DNA from: Cyanobacteria bacterium CG_2015-22_32_23
Lineage (GTDB): Bacteria > Cyanobacteriota > Cyanobacteriia > Cyanobacteriales > Cyanobacteriaceae
Direction of reading: 5' to 3'
Length of the DNA stretch: 47,457 nucleotides
Assembly (NCBI GenBank): GCA_009993045.1
Contig: JAACUG010000086.1
Location: 1-47,457 of the forward strand
Position numbers and translations under genes: made by a program. Positions 1 through 9,110 of this stretch are shown here, in pieces (within the stretch, counting starts at the first letter, position 1; each line of letters opens with the position of its first letter). The notes beneath the pieces are model-generated. The model saw only the letters and a list, made by a program, of their open reading frames with translations. It ran no database searches and had not been told where the DNA came from.

Positions 1-76
1 GCACTTTTTTATTAACTTAACGATGGCCCAAGCCTTGATTTTAATAGCTTTCTGATTTATTCAGCAAACCCTATTT
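1..76. repeat. Dispersed repeat, copy 1 (IS-end-like)
   Basis: This stretch shares a block (gcacttttt, then about 20 variable bases, then aagccttgattttNatagc) with 47267-47339 in the same orientation. Its core, ctgatttattcagcaaaccct, trimmed here to 20 bases as tgatttattcagcaaaccct, is found inverted at about 38296-38326. The same core in three places of one window indicates a mobile or repetitive element. It resembles the terminal sequence of an insertion sequence, which is inference. No transposase lies beside this copy. Confidence 0.55.
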
Positions 77-242
77 AGGCAAGTTTTAGGTTTAATAGCC
101 TCGAAATCAGGTTGATATGAATAATAATTACCAAAAAATTTTATGGAGATAATAGTCTCAAAAGTGTTGAATTTTTGAATAAATATTGTTAAAACTGCGT
201 ATTGTTTTGTCTTTGACGAAGTAAACAAACCATTAATTTTAC

Positions 243-956
243 CTACGGCATCCACTCAAAACCAATACTAATTTGAGAGTCATTTTGTTTGATAGAATTT
301 TGCCAACCAATTTCTGTGGATAAACGTATATTTTTAGTTAAAGCATATCCTACATTTATTTCTGTAATACCAACTTCTTCTTTACTATTAGGAGAAACAA
401 AACTTTGGGTTAAAAAAATATCCGCCGCACCTTGAGGTGATAATATAAACGCAAATTTTACTCCCACATTTAAACCGTCTGTATTATAACCATTGGTTTC
501 TATATATTTATATCCTACCATGGGAGCTATATTAATGTAATTTCCTAATGGTAAAACATAATATTGTAGATTACCAGATAAACTTATTCGATTATCTTTA
601 GAAGAATTACTTATATCGGTACTATATTTCGCACTAAAAGTTAAGGGAGTATTACCAATAAAAAAATCTTCTACCCCTACAAAAACGCCACCAATATCAT
701 TATTAGAAGGAAATTGAGTGTAACCAAAACGGTATCTAGTGCGAAAACTAGGTTGATAAAGAATTTTAGCACTTACATCAGGAATTTCTTGTATCCATTG
801 TTGAATCACAGGACTATTTTCGATAATAGCAGGATCTAGATCAAATTCTTGACTTTTTTCAGGAATATTAATCTCCTCCGCCATACCCTTTGTAATCACT
901 ACGGTTAAGTTAATTACTGTCAATAAAATAAATAGACATTGATGAATTGTATTCAC
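243..956 (-). CDS. Outer-membrane beta-barrel-like hypothetical protein
   Basis: This is a 237-residue protein starting at GTG. Residues 1-26 look like a signal peptide: a short polar start, a run of I, L, V and T, then an Ala-type cleavage region near GMA-EE. After a short acidic linker (about residues 27-62) the rest alternates polar and hydrophobic residues with many Tyr, Gly and Asn. It ends in an aromatic-rich strand (SIGFEWMP), as in small outer-membrane barrels. No named family is recognised. It lies 23 bases downstream of the HmpF-like gene on the same strand and may be co-transcribed with it. A periplasmic or outer-membrane location is inferred from composition only. Confidence 0.6.
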   Translation of the reverse strand: MNTIHQCLFILLTVINLTVVITKGMAEEINIPEKSQEFDLDPAIIENSPVIQQWIQEIPDVSAKILYQPSFRTRYRFGYTQFPSNNDIGGVFVGVEDFFIGNTPLTFSAKYSTDISNSSKDNRISLSGNLQYYVLPLGNYINIAPMVGYKYIETNGYNTDGLNVGVKFAFILSPQGAADIFLTQSFVSPNSKEEVGITEINVGYALTKNIRLSTEIGWQNSIKQNDSQISIGFEWMP

Positions 957-979
957 AGAAAATTAATGAGGTAAAAAGA

Positions 980-2575
980 TTAAAACATTGATTGTAGTTG
1001 ATGAAAACCATGACCGAATTTTTGAGTTAATTGTTCCAAAGATTGTAAATGATTTCGGATAATATTCACTTGTTCTTGAATAGGATGTAATAATTGTTCT
1101 AAAAGGTTAATTTGAGCTTGAGTTTGAGTAACTTCACCATATAAATTTAACCATTTATCCTCTTCTTGTTTCAATTGTGCTTGTTTGTGAGAATATTGTT
1201 GTTGCTGCTCAGAAACATGATCTTCAATGTGATGATTACTTTGACGCAAAGCATTAATTTCAGCATTAAGTTTGTCTTTTTGTTGTTGCATTAATTTCTG
1301 TTGCGTTTCAATTTCTGCTAAAACGGGACGTAGATTAATGGTATCAGAAAAATCAAGATCAATTATTCCTTTACGACGACTAAAAATCCTGAGATGTTGA
1401 TTGAGCATTTTTTGTTGTCTTTTGAGAGTTCGTCTTTGTCCGACTAATGTCTCATTTAATAATTTCATAGCTTCTTGAGAATCGGCTAATTCTGTTTCTA
1501 AACTAAATCTTTCCACCTCACTAGCTTGATTAAGCTTAGCTTGAATTTGTTTAACATCATCGCTTTGTAAAGTTAATTCTTCTTCCTGTAAGTTAACGAA
1601 ATTAACCAGTTTAGCCGTTTCTTGTTGAATCTGATTAACAGTATCTTCTAATTTACCTAAAGGCATACTTTCTAAAGCACTAAAATCTATTTCAATATCT
1701 TCGCTATCATCAGCTAAAAATGAAACTTCTAAATCAAGGCGACTGAGACTTTCTAAATTTAAGTTTAATTGCCCTAAAGAATATTCCTTTTCTGCTAATA
1801 AAATTTGATCAGATTGTAAACCCGTTAAGGCTTTTTGTAAGTTATTTTGCTGAGTTTCCATATCTTGACGAAGTTGCTCAATATAGTGTTTTTTGCCGTC
1901 TAATTCTTGTTGTTTTTGTTGTAATGTACTTTTATGAGCTTCTAATTGTTGCCAATAATTATTTAATACGTTTTGTTGATTATTCAGCCCTGCAAAAGCC
2001 TGATGTAAATTTTCAGGATTAAAACCATTCTCACCAATGTCTGACAATATATTTTGTAATTTTCCCTTAATTTCCCCTTGATTAGTCTGATTATCTACTA
2101 ATCTTCTTTGTTCTTCTCTAAGTTGCTCCCATGCTCCATTTAACTTATTTTTTTCTTCTTCTAATTTGACTAATTCTTCCTGTTGTTGTTGTAATATTTG
2201 CTGTTGTTGATCAAGCTCTGCTTGTCGGCGGCCAATTTCTTCTCCTTGTATTTTTAAAGAAGTTTTCCATTCTTCTATTTCTTCTTCTTGAGATTTAGAC
2301 TTTTCTAAAGTGCGAGAAAAATGACGTAAATAATTAACAATACGAGAACCAGCCAATTCTGGTGTACCCTGAAGTTGTTTATTGTTATCTAAGTTGATAA
2401 TGTAAAGAGTTCCTTTTCCTGTTTGATCTGCGATAAGATCCGTAGCAATAATATCTTCTCCTCCTAAGGTATTCCAAGTTTGATCAACACCTTGAGAAGC
2501 CAAGAGTTTTAACTCAGTTTTATAGCCACCAACAAATCCTCTATTTTGATTTTTTACTTCTGCCAGATATAACAC
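980..2575 (-). CDS. hmpF: HmpF-like pilus motility protein
   Basis: This 531-residue protein begins at GTG with MLYLAEVKNQNRGFVGGYKT, which matches my recollection of the conserved start of cyanobacterial HmpF. Residues 1 to about 90 form a compact N-terminal domain. From about residue 95 to the end the protein is almost entirely coiled coil, rich in Gln, Glu and Leu, with a non-coiled acidic break near residues 275-305. HmpF is a cyanobacteria-specific factor needed for type IV pilus function and motility in filamentous species, where it associates with the pilus base and its chemotaxis-like control system. No pil or hmp gene is visible nearby, so the link rests on the N-terminal match and architecture. 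A generic coiled-coil protein is the alternative. Confidence 0.72.
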   Translation of the reverse strand: MLYLAEVKNQNRGFVGGYKTELKLLASQGVDQTWNTLGGEDIIATDLIADQTGKGTLYIINLDNNKQLQGTPELAGSRIVNYLRHFSRTLEKSKSQEEEIEEWKTSLKIQGEEIGRRQAELDQQQQILQQQQEELVKLEEEKNKLNGAWEQLREEQRRLVDNQTNQGEIKGKLQNILSDIGENGFNPENLHQAFAGLNNQQNVLNNYWQQLEAHKSTLQQKQQELDGKKHYIEQLRQDMETQQNNLQKALTGLQSDQILLAEKEYSLGQLNLNLESLSRLDLEVSFLADDSEDIEIDFSALESMPLGKLEDTVNQIQQETAKLVNFVNLQEEELTLQSDDVKQIQAKLNQASEVERFSLETELADSQEAMKLLNETLVGQRRTLKRQQKMLNQHLRIFSRRKGIIDLDFSDTINLRPVLAEIETQQKLMQQQKDKLNAEINALRQSNHHIEDHVSEQQQQYSHKQAQLKQEEDKWLNLYGEVTQTQAQINLLEQLLHPIQEQVNIIRNHLQSLEQLTQKFGHGFHQLQSMF

Positions 2576-2831
2576 AAATCTTAATCCCTTTATGGTTAAT
2601 CTTTAAATACTGCTTATTCTAATGATAAATGATAATAGAATAGAAATTTATTTTGCCACTAAAATACTCAACTAATTCTGTGCAAAATAAGCAACAGTAT
2701 TATTTTAACCTTTTTTTTCAGAAACACTAAATTTTATTATTAACCAATTTGATTGATTTATTGTCTTATCCGATCTAGCTTCTGCTATATTTAAAGATTG
2801 CTAGAAAAATAATCATTTCCTTCGTCAAAAC

Positions 2832-3617
2832 ATGGAGCAAAATAATCATTCTATATCCACAGATTTTATTTTAGAAGCCGTTAATTTATCTAAAAGTTTT
2901 GGAGGCTTAAAAGCTGTAAATAATGCTAATCTTCAAGTCCAACATCACAGCATTACTGGATTAATTGGCCCTAATGGAGCGGGAAAAAGTACTTTATTTA
3001 ATTTATTATCTAATTTTCTCAAAGCTGACACAGGGAAAGTATTATTTGAAGGAAAACCTGTACAAGATTTACCCCCTCATCAAATCGCTACTCTAGGTTT
3101 TATTCGCACTTTTCAGGTTGCGAGGGTTTTATCTCGTTTAACGGTATTAGAGAATATGTTATTAGCTACTCAAAATCAAACAGGAGAACATTTATTTTCC
3201 GTCATCTTCCATCAGGGTAAAATTCGCCTACAAGAAAAGGAAAATCGAGAAAAAGCCATGACTATTTTAGAATCTGTGGGATTGGCTCAAAAAGCCTATG
3301 ATTATGCTGGAGCGTTATCTGGAGGGCAACGTAAGCTATTAGAAATGGCTAGAACTTTAATGACTAATCCTAAATTAATTTTACTAGATGAACCTGCTGC
3401 TGGAGTTAATCCTACTTTAATTAATCAAATTTGTGAACATATTATTAACTGGAATAAGCAGGGTATTTCTTTTCTAATTATTGAACATAATATGGACGTA
3501 ATTATGTCTTTATGTAGTCATGTTTGGGTATTAGCTGAAGGGACAAATCTAGCTTATGGTACTCCTTTAGAAATACAAAACAATTCTCAAGTTTTAAATG
3601 CTTATTTGGGTGACTAA
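2832..3617 (+). CDS. Branched-chain/neutral amino acid ABC transporter ATPase (LivG/NatA type)
   Basis: This 261-residue ABC ATPase probably powers uptake of branched-chain or neutral amino acids from the cytoplasmic face of the membrane. Walker A is GPNGAGKS (residues 46-53), the signature is LSGGQ (about 162-166), Walker B is LILLDEP (about 184-190), and the switch His is in IIEHNMD. The long segment FQVARVLSRLTVLENMLLA after the Q-loop is typical of LivG rather than LivF. The permease, binding protein and LivF partners are not adjacent. In cyanobacteria the Nat system genes are often scattered, so NatA is the likeliest identity. The substrate cannot be read from the sequence. Confidence 0.85.
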   Translation: MEQNNHSISTDFILEAVNLSKSFGGLKAVNNANLQVQHHSITGLIGPNGAGKSTLFNLLSNFLKADTGKVLFEGKPVQDLPPHQIATLGFIRTFQVARVLSRLTVLENMLLATQNQTGEHLFSVIFHQGKIRLQEKENREKAMTILESVGLAQKAYDYAGALSGGQRKLLEMARTLMTNPKLILLDEPAAGVNPTLINQICEHIINWNKQGISFLIIEHNMDVIMSLCSHVWVLAEGTNLAYGTPLEIQNNSQVLNAYLGD

Positions 3618-3645
3618 AACCGATTATACTTGTAACTATTTAACT

Positions 3646-4002
3646 CTATTTATGAGTAATTCTAATTTTGGACATCATTTCAGGTACTTTGTGAGGATGC
3701 CATGAAGAGTTCGCTTTAAGAAGAATGCGATGGCGATAAAAATTTAAAGTCTCGAATAAACATCCGACAACGGCACAAGTAGCTGCAATTGTCAATATAC
3801 CTATACTACCAGAACCTTCTCCAAAAACCGCTAAAAAATTCCAAATTTGTTCATAGATATTTTCTGCCCATACATTAGTAAAGGGAACATAAGACACTAG
3901 GGCAAAACTTCCTAAGATTAAGGTGAAAAATACTACGGGGGCGGCAAAACTAACTAAGGTAGTTAATAATAGAGAAAAGAAGAAAGATAACCATATATTC
4001 AT
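3646..4002 (-). CDS. Small membrane protein, function unknown
   Basis: The 118-residue product has a long hydrophobic N-terminal segment (about residues 3-40, one or two membrane passes) and another at about 68-88. A basic tail follows (FYRHRILLKANSSWHPHKV, ending KIRITHK). No family is recognised. The start ATG (4000-4002) is preceded on the minus strand by GGAGTT at 4009-4014. That Shine-Dalgarno sequence is one arm of a 6-bp inverted repeat (see 4009-4026). The gene faces the LivG-type gene tail to tail with a 28-bp gap. Confidence 0.6.
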   Translation of the reverse strand: MNIWLSFFFSLLLTTLVSFAAPVVFFTLILGSFALVSYVPFTNVWAENIYEQIWNFLAVFGEGSGSIGILTIAATCAVVGCLFETLNFYRHRILLKANSSWHPHKVPEMMSKIRITHK

Positions 4003-4008
4003 TGTTTT

Positions 4009-4026
4009 AACTCCTCAACTGGAGTT
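4009..4026 (-). promoter_or_regulatory. Inverted repeat enclosing the ribosome binding site of the 118-aa gene
   Basis: AACTCC (4009-4014) and GGAGTT (4021-4026) form a perfect 6-bp stem with a 6-base loop. In the minus-strand transcript the stem contains the GGAG Shine-Dalgarno sequence six bases before the ATG. Folding could limit translation. The stem is short, so chance is possible. Confidence 0.35.
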
Positions 4027-4264
4027 CTAAGATAAATGTTAAAAAATTTTAATATTCATAAAACCTTGTTTTTTTTAACTATCTTTAGAGTAATAGGAAA
4101 ATCTCCATTTGTCATCATTTTGTCAAGAATCTTAAAAAAACATTAAAAAACTTGTCAATATAACCTTAATAGTGTATAGGAAAGTTTATTTTGCTTTACA
4201 TAACATTATCATTGTTGATAAATCATACAAAGATGTCATTTAATTTGAATAAATATAAAGATTC

Positions 4265-4909
4265 ATGTCTTCTAAGGTTTTAATTGCTAGACACGGAAAT
4301 AGATTCGATTTTGTTTATCCACAGTGGTTTAATACGGCTGTAAGACGTTATGATCCTCCTTTGTCAGAAGATGGAATTATTCACTCCTCAGAATTAGCAG
4401 GGAGGTTAAAATGTGAGAATATTGATCATATTATCGCTTCACCCTTTTTACGCACCATTCAAACAGCACATCCTGTGGCACAACTACTTAATTTACCGAT
4501 AAAGTTAGAAGCAGGTTTAGGAGAATGGCATAATCCTGATTGGATGACGGAAAAACCTCAAATTCATCCCCGAAAAGAATTAGATTATATCTATGATTGT
4601 ATTGACTGGAGTTATACTTCTCAAATTATTCCGATTTATCCTGAAACAGAAGCAATGGTTTTAGAAAGAATGCAAAAAGTTACACAGTTATTAATAAAAC
4701 AATTTAGTGGTAATTTATTATTAATTGGTCATGGCATTTCTGTACTTGGTATCACTAGAAGTTTATTAAAAAATAATATTGACATAAAAGCCTCTTTATG
4801 CTCTCTTACCATTTTAGTTAATAAAGGTCATTATTGGCAATTAGAGTTAGAAGCGGATACTTCACATTTAACAAATTCTCAGAAAAAATCATTTTTCATT
4901 AAAGAATAA
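4265..4909 (+). CDS. Histidine phosphatase family protein
   Basis: This 214-residue protein belongs to the phosphoglycerate-mutase-like histidine phosphatase superfamily. The phosphate-accepting motif is R9-H10-G11 (LIARHGNRFDF). A further conserved patch, SPFLRTIQTAHPVA, carries the second Arg, and the distal His is in LLLIGHG near residue 156. The spacing fits branch 1 enzymes. The substrate is unknown; small phosphate esters or protein phospho-tyrosine have both been reported for relatives. It is followed on the same strand, 95 bases later, by an acyltransferase gene. The start ATG is the first in frame and lies just before the catalytic strand. Confidence 0.8.
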   Translation: MSSKVLIARHGNRFDFVYPQWFNTAVRRYDPPLSEDGIIHSSELAGRLKCENIDHIIASPFLRTIQTAHPVAQLLNLPIKLEAGLGEWHNPDWMTEKPQIHPRKELDYIYDCIDWSYTSQIIPIYPETEAMVLERMQKVTQLLIKQFSGNLLLIGHGISVLGITRSLLKNNIDIKASLCSLTILVNKGHYWQLELEADTSHLTNSQKKSFFIKE

Positions 4910-5004
4910 TTGACAGATTAAAAAGTGTCACTAAAGATGAAAATTCAACGGCAATTAGTTTTAAGCTATAAATAGAATAAAACACAAATTTTTGCACACA
5001 TATT

Positions 5005-5691
5005 ATGATGATTAAATCACCAATAATTCACCATGAAAGTCATATTACTTCACATATTTCTCCTTTTCTGATTCAATTAGTTTATCCTTTAACTACTAAA
5101 TTAATTTTTCCTTTTTTCTTTAAAGAAATTACCATTATTGGTAAGGAAAATGTACCTAAAAATGGCGGATTAATTATTGCGCCTACTCATCGCTCTCGTT
5201 GGGATGCTTTAATAGTTCCTTATGCTACAGGTAAATTGGTTAGCGGTAGAAATCCTCATTTTATGGTGTCGGCTAACGAAATGAAAGGTATTCAAGGTTG
5301 GTTTATCAGAAGTTTAGGTGGTTTTCCTGTTAATACGGATAAACCTGGTTTAGATAGTTTGCGTCATAGTTTTGATTTGTTGTGTCAGGAGGAGATGGTG
5401 GTTATTTTCCCCGAAGGTAATATCTTTCGTACAGATGAAGTGCAACTTTTGAAAAGAGGTGTTGCCAAAATTGCTTTAGAGGTAGAAATCACTAATCCTG
5501 AAGTTGAAGTCAAAATTTTACCCGTCAGTATTAAATATAGTCAACCTATACCTAGTCGTGGCTGTAGCGTTACTGTTACCCTTGGTGAATGTTTGAAAGT
5601 TAGGGAATATCAAGGGAAATCTACCCGAGAGAATAGTTTGATTTTAACGGCTGATTTAACTAAATCTCTCCAAAAAATTCACGAGAATTAA
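5005..5691 (+). CDS. 1-acyl-sn-glycerol-3-phosphate acyltransferase (PlsC family)
   Basis: This membrane-associated enzyme of the PlsC/LPLAT family would transfer an acyl chain to lysophosphatidate to make phosphatidic acid. The 228-residue protein has the HX4D catalytic motif as H62-R-S-R-W-D67. The glycerol-phosphate motif is FPEGN (about 135-139), and a hydrophobic stretch at residues 21-40 could bind the membrane. Its length is normal for the family. Two ATGs are adjacent (5005 and 5008) and either could start it. Whether it is the main PlsC of the cell or a paralogue with another acceptor cannot be seen here. Confidence 0.82.
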   Translation: MMIKSPIIHHESHITSHISPFLIQLVYPLTTKLIFPFFFKEITIIGKENVPKNGGLIIAPTHRSRWDALIVPYATGKLVSGRNPHFMVSANEMKGIQGWFIRSLGGFPVNTDKPGLDSLRHSFDLLCQEEMVVIFPEGNIFRTDEVQLLKRGVAKIALEVEITNPEVEVKILPVSIKYSQPIPSRGCSVTVTLGECLKVREYQGKSTRENSLILTADLTKSLQKIHEN

Positions 5692-5713
5692 TAATTTACT
5701 AAAAATTTATGCC

Positions 5714-8362
5714 CTAATTTTGATAAAATATTTTTTCTATTAATCCATAAGATTTATATTCTTTGATTAAAGTGGCGATCGCATGGTTTAATTGTACATC
5801 TAAATCACCTTCTTGAATATCAATAATTAGCTTATAAATTAACTCGAAAATAACTCGATTTTGTTTATCCATCATGAGAAATTCACCATTTTTTGTATAG
5901 TTAAGTTTTTCGATTTCTTCCTTACCAACTTTCCCCGTAATAAAACCTTCTCTTTCATCTCGAAGTAAAGTAAATTTGATGTGATTGTGAGAAGAAACTA
6001 ACTGATTAAAATTTTTCATTCTGGCAGTAAAACCAGCGCCACCAATTTGTAAAAAGGCAAAGGTATATTGAAGATTATTTTTAATAATTAATAAGTGATT
6101 AGGAAGAGATTTTTTACCTAACCTTAATTGATCAATTTGAATGGTGTTATCATATTTTTGAAAAGCCTCCATAATTATCACTAATTTTCCAATATCGTCA
6201 TCATCAGTAATAATATGAGGGTTATGATAATCTTCCTCTAAAAATTGTTTCGTTTCTACTAAATAATCTTTAATTTTACTTTTCTCATTATCAATATTGT
6301 TGATAGGTTTTATAAGTGGTAAAGGTTCAATAATTGTGATAGCATTATCTAATAAAGTAGATTTATTCTCTACTTTTGGCTTAGGCAAATCTAACGCTAA
6401 TGAAGTTTTATCATTATTTGTTTGAATTAATTTAGCTTCTAATGGACTTATTTGTAAATCTTTTTGTTTAATAATTTCTTGTTTTTCTATTAATAAAGTC
6501 TCTTTTTCAGGCAAGATAGTACTATTATTATTTATTTGTGAATCAAATTGAATGTTAATATTACTATTAATTAAAGGTAAACAAATATTGACAAATTCTT
6601 TAAAAGCAGTTTCTAATTTTATTAATTTTTCTTCAGAAGTAAGAGATTGATTAGATAAACTTTCTTGATTTTTATAATGATTATGATTGACAGGTAAAGA
6701 TATATTTTGGGATTTATAACGAAAATAATCAGAGGCTTTATTAATAACTTTTCGGATAGAAGACTCTTGAAAAATTATACTTAATTCTTGAGGATTAAAT
6801 AACTCTTCTAATTTTACGCCGACACCTTCACATTTTAAACTTAAAATTTGTTTTAACTGCTGGTTATCAGGACGTGATAAAGTGATTTGATGTTGTGATA
6901 ATCTATCAGTGACAGAAACATCAAAATATTGTTGAAATTTATACCAACGATCAGGGAAAAGATTGACTATAATTAAACTATTAGGAACTTGGGTTAAAAT
7001 TTCTCTTATAGCATTACCAAAACTAATTAAAAGAGAAGGATTACTTATTAAAGATTCTAACTGATCAAAGACAATAATTAAAGGTTCATCTAAAGTAGAT
7101 AATTTTCCGAATAAACTCATGGCTTCTAAAGCAAAATCTTCTCTACTTAAATTTTCCTGCCAATTATTTAAGCCTATTTGCTCACAAATATTATCACTTA
7201 ATTGACTACCTGCTAACCATCTTCTTACTTGATCTTTATACTTAATTCCTGTGATAGGATTATCTTTATAGCTACAAAACTTAATAATTCCTTGCAAAAT
7301 ATGGGGGGAATAACCACCAGCAGAATAATTTGTTTCCCACCATTGAGTAATTTTATTGTCAATATATTTCCAATTATTTCCGTGTTGTTGTGTACCTTCT
7401 TTTCCTAGTCGATCAAACAAACATAAGCTATCATTTTTTAAGGCTAAGATTATGCTTTCTAATTTTTGAGAAAAATCTTCTTGTTGAATTAACTCTAAAA
7501 TTTTGGTAAAACTACGCACTAATAATAAATCTAACTGAGTGCGCTCACTATTGGCAATATTGACTTTTTGAGCAAAAGATTCTAAAATTCGGGAATAAAT
7601 ATGGTGCATTACCGACTGAGAATTATTAGGCTGACGCACATACAATAAACGATTAGTTTCTAAAGTTGCCTTAGCTAGACGCATCATCAGATGAGTTTTA
7701 CCGTTACCAGCTTCTCCCATGACAACGACAGCTTTACTTTGAGAATTATTATCGCTTTTAATATCTTCAACAATTGACTTAAGATAATGAAACTGACTTT
7801 GATAAATATGGTTAAAATCTAAATGACTTTGAAAAGGATTATCAACTCGATTGCTACTAAAAGGATTGACAATATTGCTTAATGACATAGATGGTTTTTT
7901 TGTCAGAGAGAGAAGATGTAAATATAATTGTAAAGTAAATTGGGCATCATAACGGGCGCTATGGGCTTCTACATCTCGAAAAAGTTTATTACTGACTTTT
8001 AATCGAAGTTTTTTCGACAAAAATTTTAAACTATAACCTTCACAATTAGGATAATTATTTCTTGCTAATTCTACAGTGCAAAGAAAGGTAACTTTTGGAA
8101 AATTTTGCCGACATTGACGAAAACTATTTCTTAATACATTAGCATCATGTTGGGCATTATGACAGATAATTATTTTATCAGGTAATAACTGTTTTAAGTC
8201 TTCAATAATTAACTCTAAGGATTTAACTTTTAGCTTAACTTTTTTATTTTCAGTATCGGTAAAGGCTTCATAAATTAAATTTCCTTCACCGTCAATAATA
8301 GCAATTTCTCTAAGTATATCAGAGCCTTCGGTATCAATAACGATAAATGATGAATTTGTCAA
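5714..8362 (-). CDS. DEDDh exonuclease fused to a P-loop ATPase
   Basis: This 882-residue multidomain protein has three visible parts. Residues 5-150 are a DnaQ-like 3'-5' exonuclease with all DEDDh residues: D10 and E12 (VIDTEGS), D73 (CHNAQHD), and H134 and D139 (HSARYD). Residues about 185-560 are a P-loop ATPase, with Walker A GEAGNGKT (216-223) and a Walker B-like strand LIIVFDQLES near 430, as in AAA/STAND-type motors. A low-complexity coiled linker (about 565-690) leads to a C-terminal domain (about 700-882) that I do not recognise. Initiation is at TTG (8360-8362). It is supported by AAGGAG eight bases upstream (plus 8371-8376), and no ATG precedes the first exonuclease motif. It lies downstream of, and in the same direction as, the inferred CRISPR transcript. 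Role unknown; DNA repair or defence is inferred. Confidence 0.8.
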   Translation of the reverse strand: MTNSSFIVIDTEGSDILREIAIIDGEGNLIYEAFTDTENKKVKLKVKSLELIIEDLKQLLPDKIIICHNAQHDANVLRNSFRQCRQNFPKVTFLCTVELARNNYPNCEGYSLKFLSKKLRLKVSNKLFRDVEAHSARYDAQFTLQLYLHLLSLTKKPSMSLSNIVNPFSSNRVDNPFQSHLDFNHIYQSQFHYLKSIVEDIKSDNNSQSKAVVVMGEAGNGKTHLMMRLAKATLETNRLLYVRQPNNSQSVMHHIYSRILESFAQKVNIANSERTQLDLLLVRSFTKILELIQQEDFSQKLESIILALKNDSLCLFDRLGKEGTQQHGNNWKYIDNKITQWWETNYSAGGYSPHILQGIIKFCSYKDNPITGIKYKDQVRRWLAGSQLSDNICEQIGLNNWQENLSREDFALEAMSLFGKLSTLDEPLIIVFDQLESLISNPSLLISFGNAIREILTQVPNSLIIVNLFPDRWYKFQQYFDVSVTDRLSQHQITLSRPDNQQLKQILSLKCEGVGVKLEELFNPQELSIIFQESSIRKVINKASDYFRYKSQNISLPVNHNHYKNQESLSNQSLTSEEKLIKLETAFKEFVNICLPLINSNINIQFDSQINNNSTILPEKETLLIEKQEIIKQKDLQISPLEAKLIQTNNDKTSLALDLPKPKVENKSTLLDNAITIIEPLPLIKPINNIDNEKSKIKDYLVETKQFLEEDYHNPHIITDDDDIGKLVIIMEAFQKYDNTIQIDQLRLGKKSLPNHLLIIKNNLQYTFAFLQIGGAGFTARMKNFNQLVSSHNHIKFTLLRDEREGFITGKVGKEEIEKLNYTKNGEFLMMDKQNRVIFELIYKLIIDIQEGDLDVQLNHAIATLIKEYKSYGLIEKIFYQN

Positions 8363-8370
8363 AAAATTAT

Positions 8371-8376
8371 CTCCTT
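8371..8376 (-). promoter_or_regulatory. Shine-Dalgarno site deciding a TTG start
   Basis: The plus-strand ctcctt reads AAGGAG on the minus strand, exactly eight bases before the TTG at 8360-8362. This supports the rare start codon for the exonuclease-ATPase gene. Confidence 0.65.
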
Positions 8377-8711
8377 AATATTTCATATGGGATTAATAAA
8401 CTTAATCCTTACCTATATTTATCAGTGATGATTAACAAATTTATGCAAGATAAAGAAAAGTTTTGACAAATAATTTAAATAAGTTTTCAGCAATTCTCAT
8501 TTTGAGAAAGAAAAGACATAGTTCTCTTAATATAATAGATAACTTAACTAAAATTTAGAACGAGAATTTTTAAGTTTATCTTTTGAAATTTGATGCTACA
8601 AATGTTTTGGGGATTTAATTCCATAACAAATTACACCTAATTAAATTCAAACTGAAAAATTAGGTATTTATTTATAAGTATTTATTTATGTTTTTAATGA
8701 TTCAAGTTCAA

Positions 8712-9110
8712 GTTTCAATCCCTAATAGGTATTAATAATAATTCAGACAACTTCTTTAACGTGGTAGTTATTCGGTTTTAAGTTATGTTTCAATCCCTAA
8801 TAGGTATTAATAATAATTCAGACTTTCATTATTAATACTATCCGTAAATTATCCAAGATGTTTCAATCCCTAATAGGTATTAATAATAATTCAGACCGTT
8901 TTTATTAATCTCTATACATTTTTCATTAATGTTTCAATCCCTAATAGGTATTAATAATAATTCAGACTTGATTGATAAACAAACGATAAACAAAACCCTC
9001 TTGTTTCAATCCCTAATAGGTATTAATAATAATTCAGACGTGATTTCTAGGTCACCAAAGTCAACGTCAGATAGTTTCAATCCCTAATAGGTATTAATAA
9101 TAATTCAGAC
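8712..9110 (-). CRISPR. CRISPR array, 6 identical 37-nt repeats, 5 spacers
   Basis: Repeats lie at 8712-8748, 8787-8823, 8860-8896, 8931-8967, 9003-9039 and 9074-9110. All six are identical, beginning GTTTCAATCCCTAATAGG and ending AATAATTCAGAC on the plus strand. Spacers are 38, 36, 34, 35 and 34 bp. Read on the minus strand the repeat ends in ATTGAAAC, the usual 8-nt crRNA tag of cyanobacterial arrays, so transcription is probably leftward. A promoter in the right-hand flank and a cas2 remnant on the same strand agree with this. The central dyad is interrupted: the minus strand reads ATACCTATTAGGGAT where a perfect stem would be ATCCCTATTAGGGAT. No complete cas gene is in the window, so the type is not assignable. 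Perfect repeat identity suggests a young or recently active array. Confidence 0.97.

Noticed and set aside
61-255. 64-codon minus-strand frame after the beta-barrel gene
   Set aside because: It overlaps the dispersed repeat and the end of the upstream gene, has no family features, and its start overlaps the neighbour's stop without a ribosome site.
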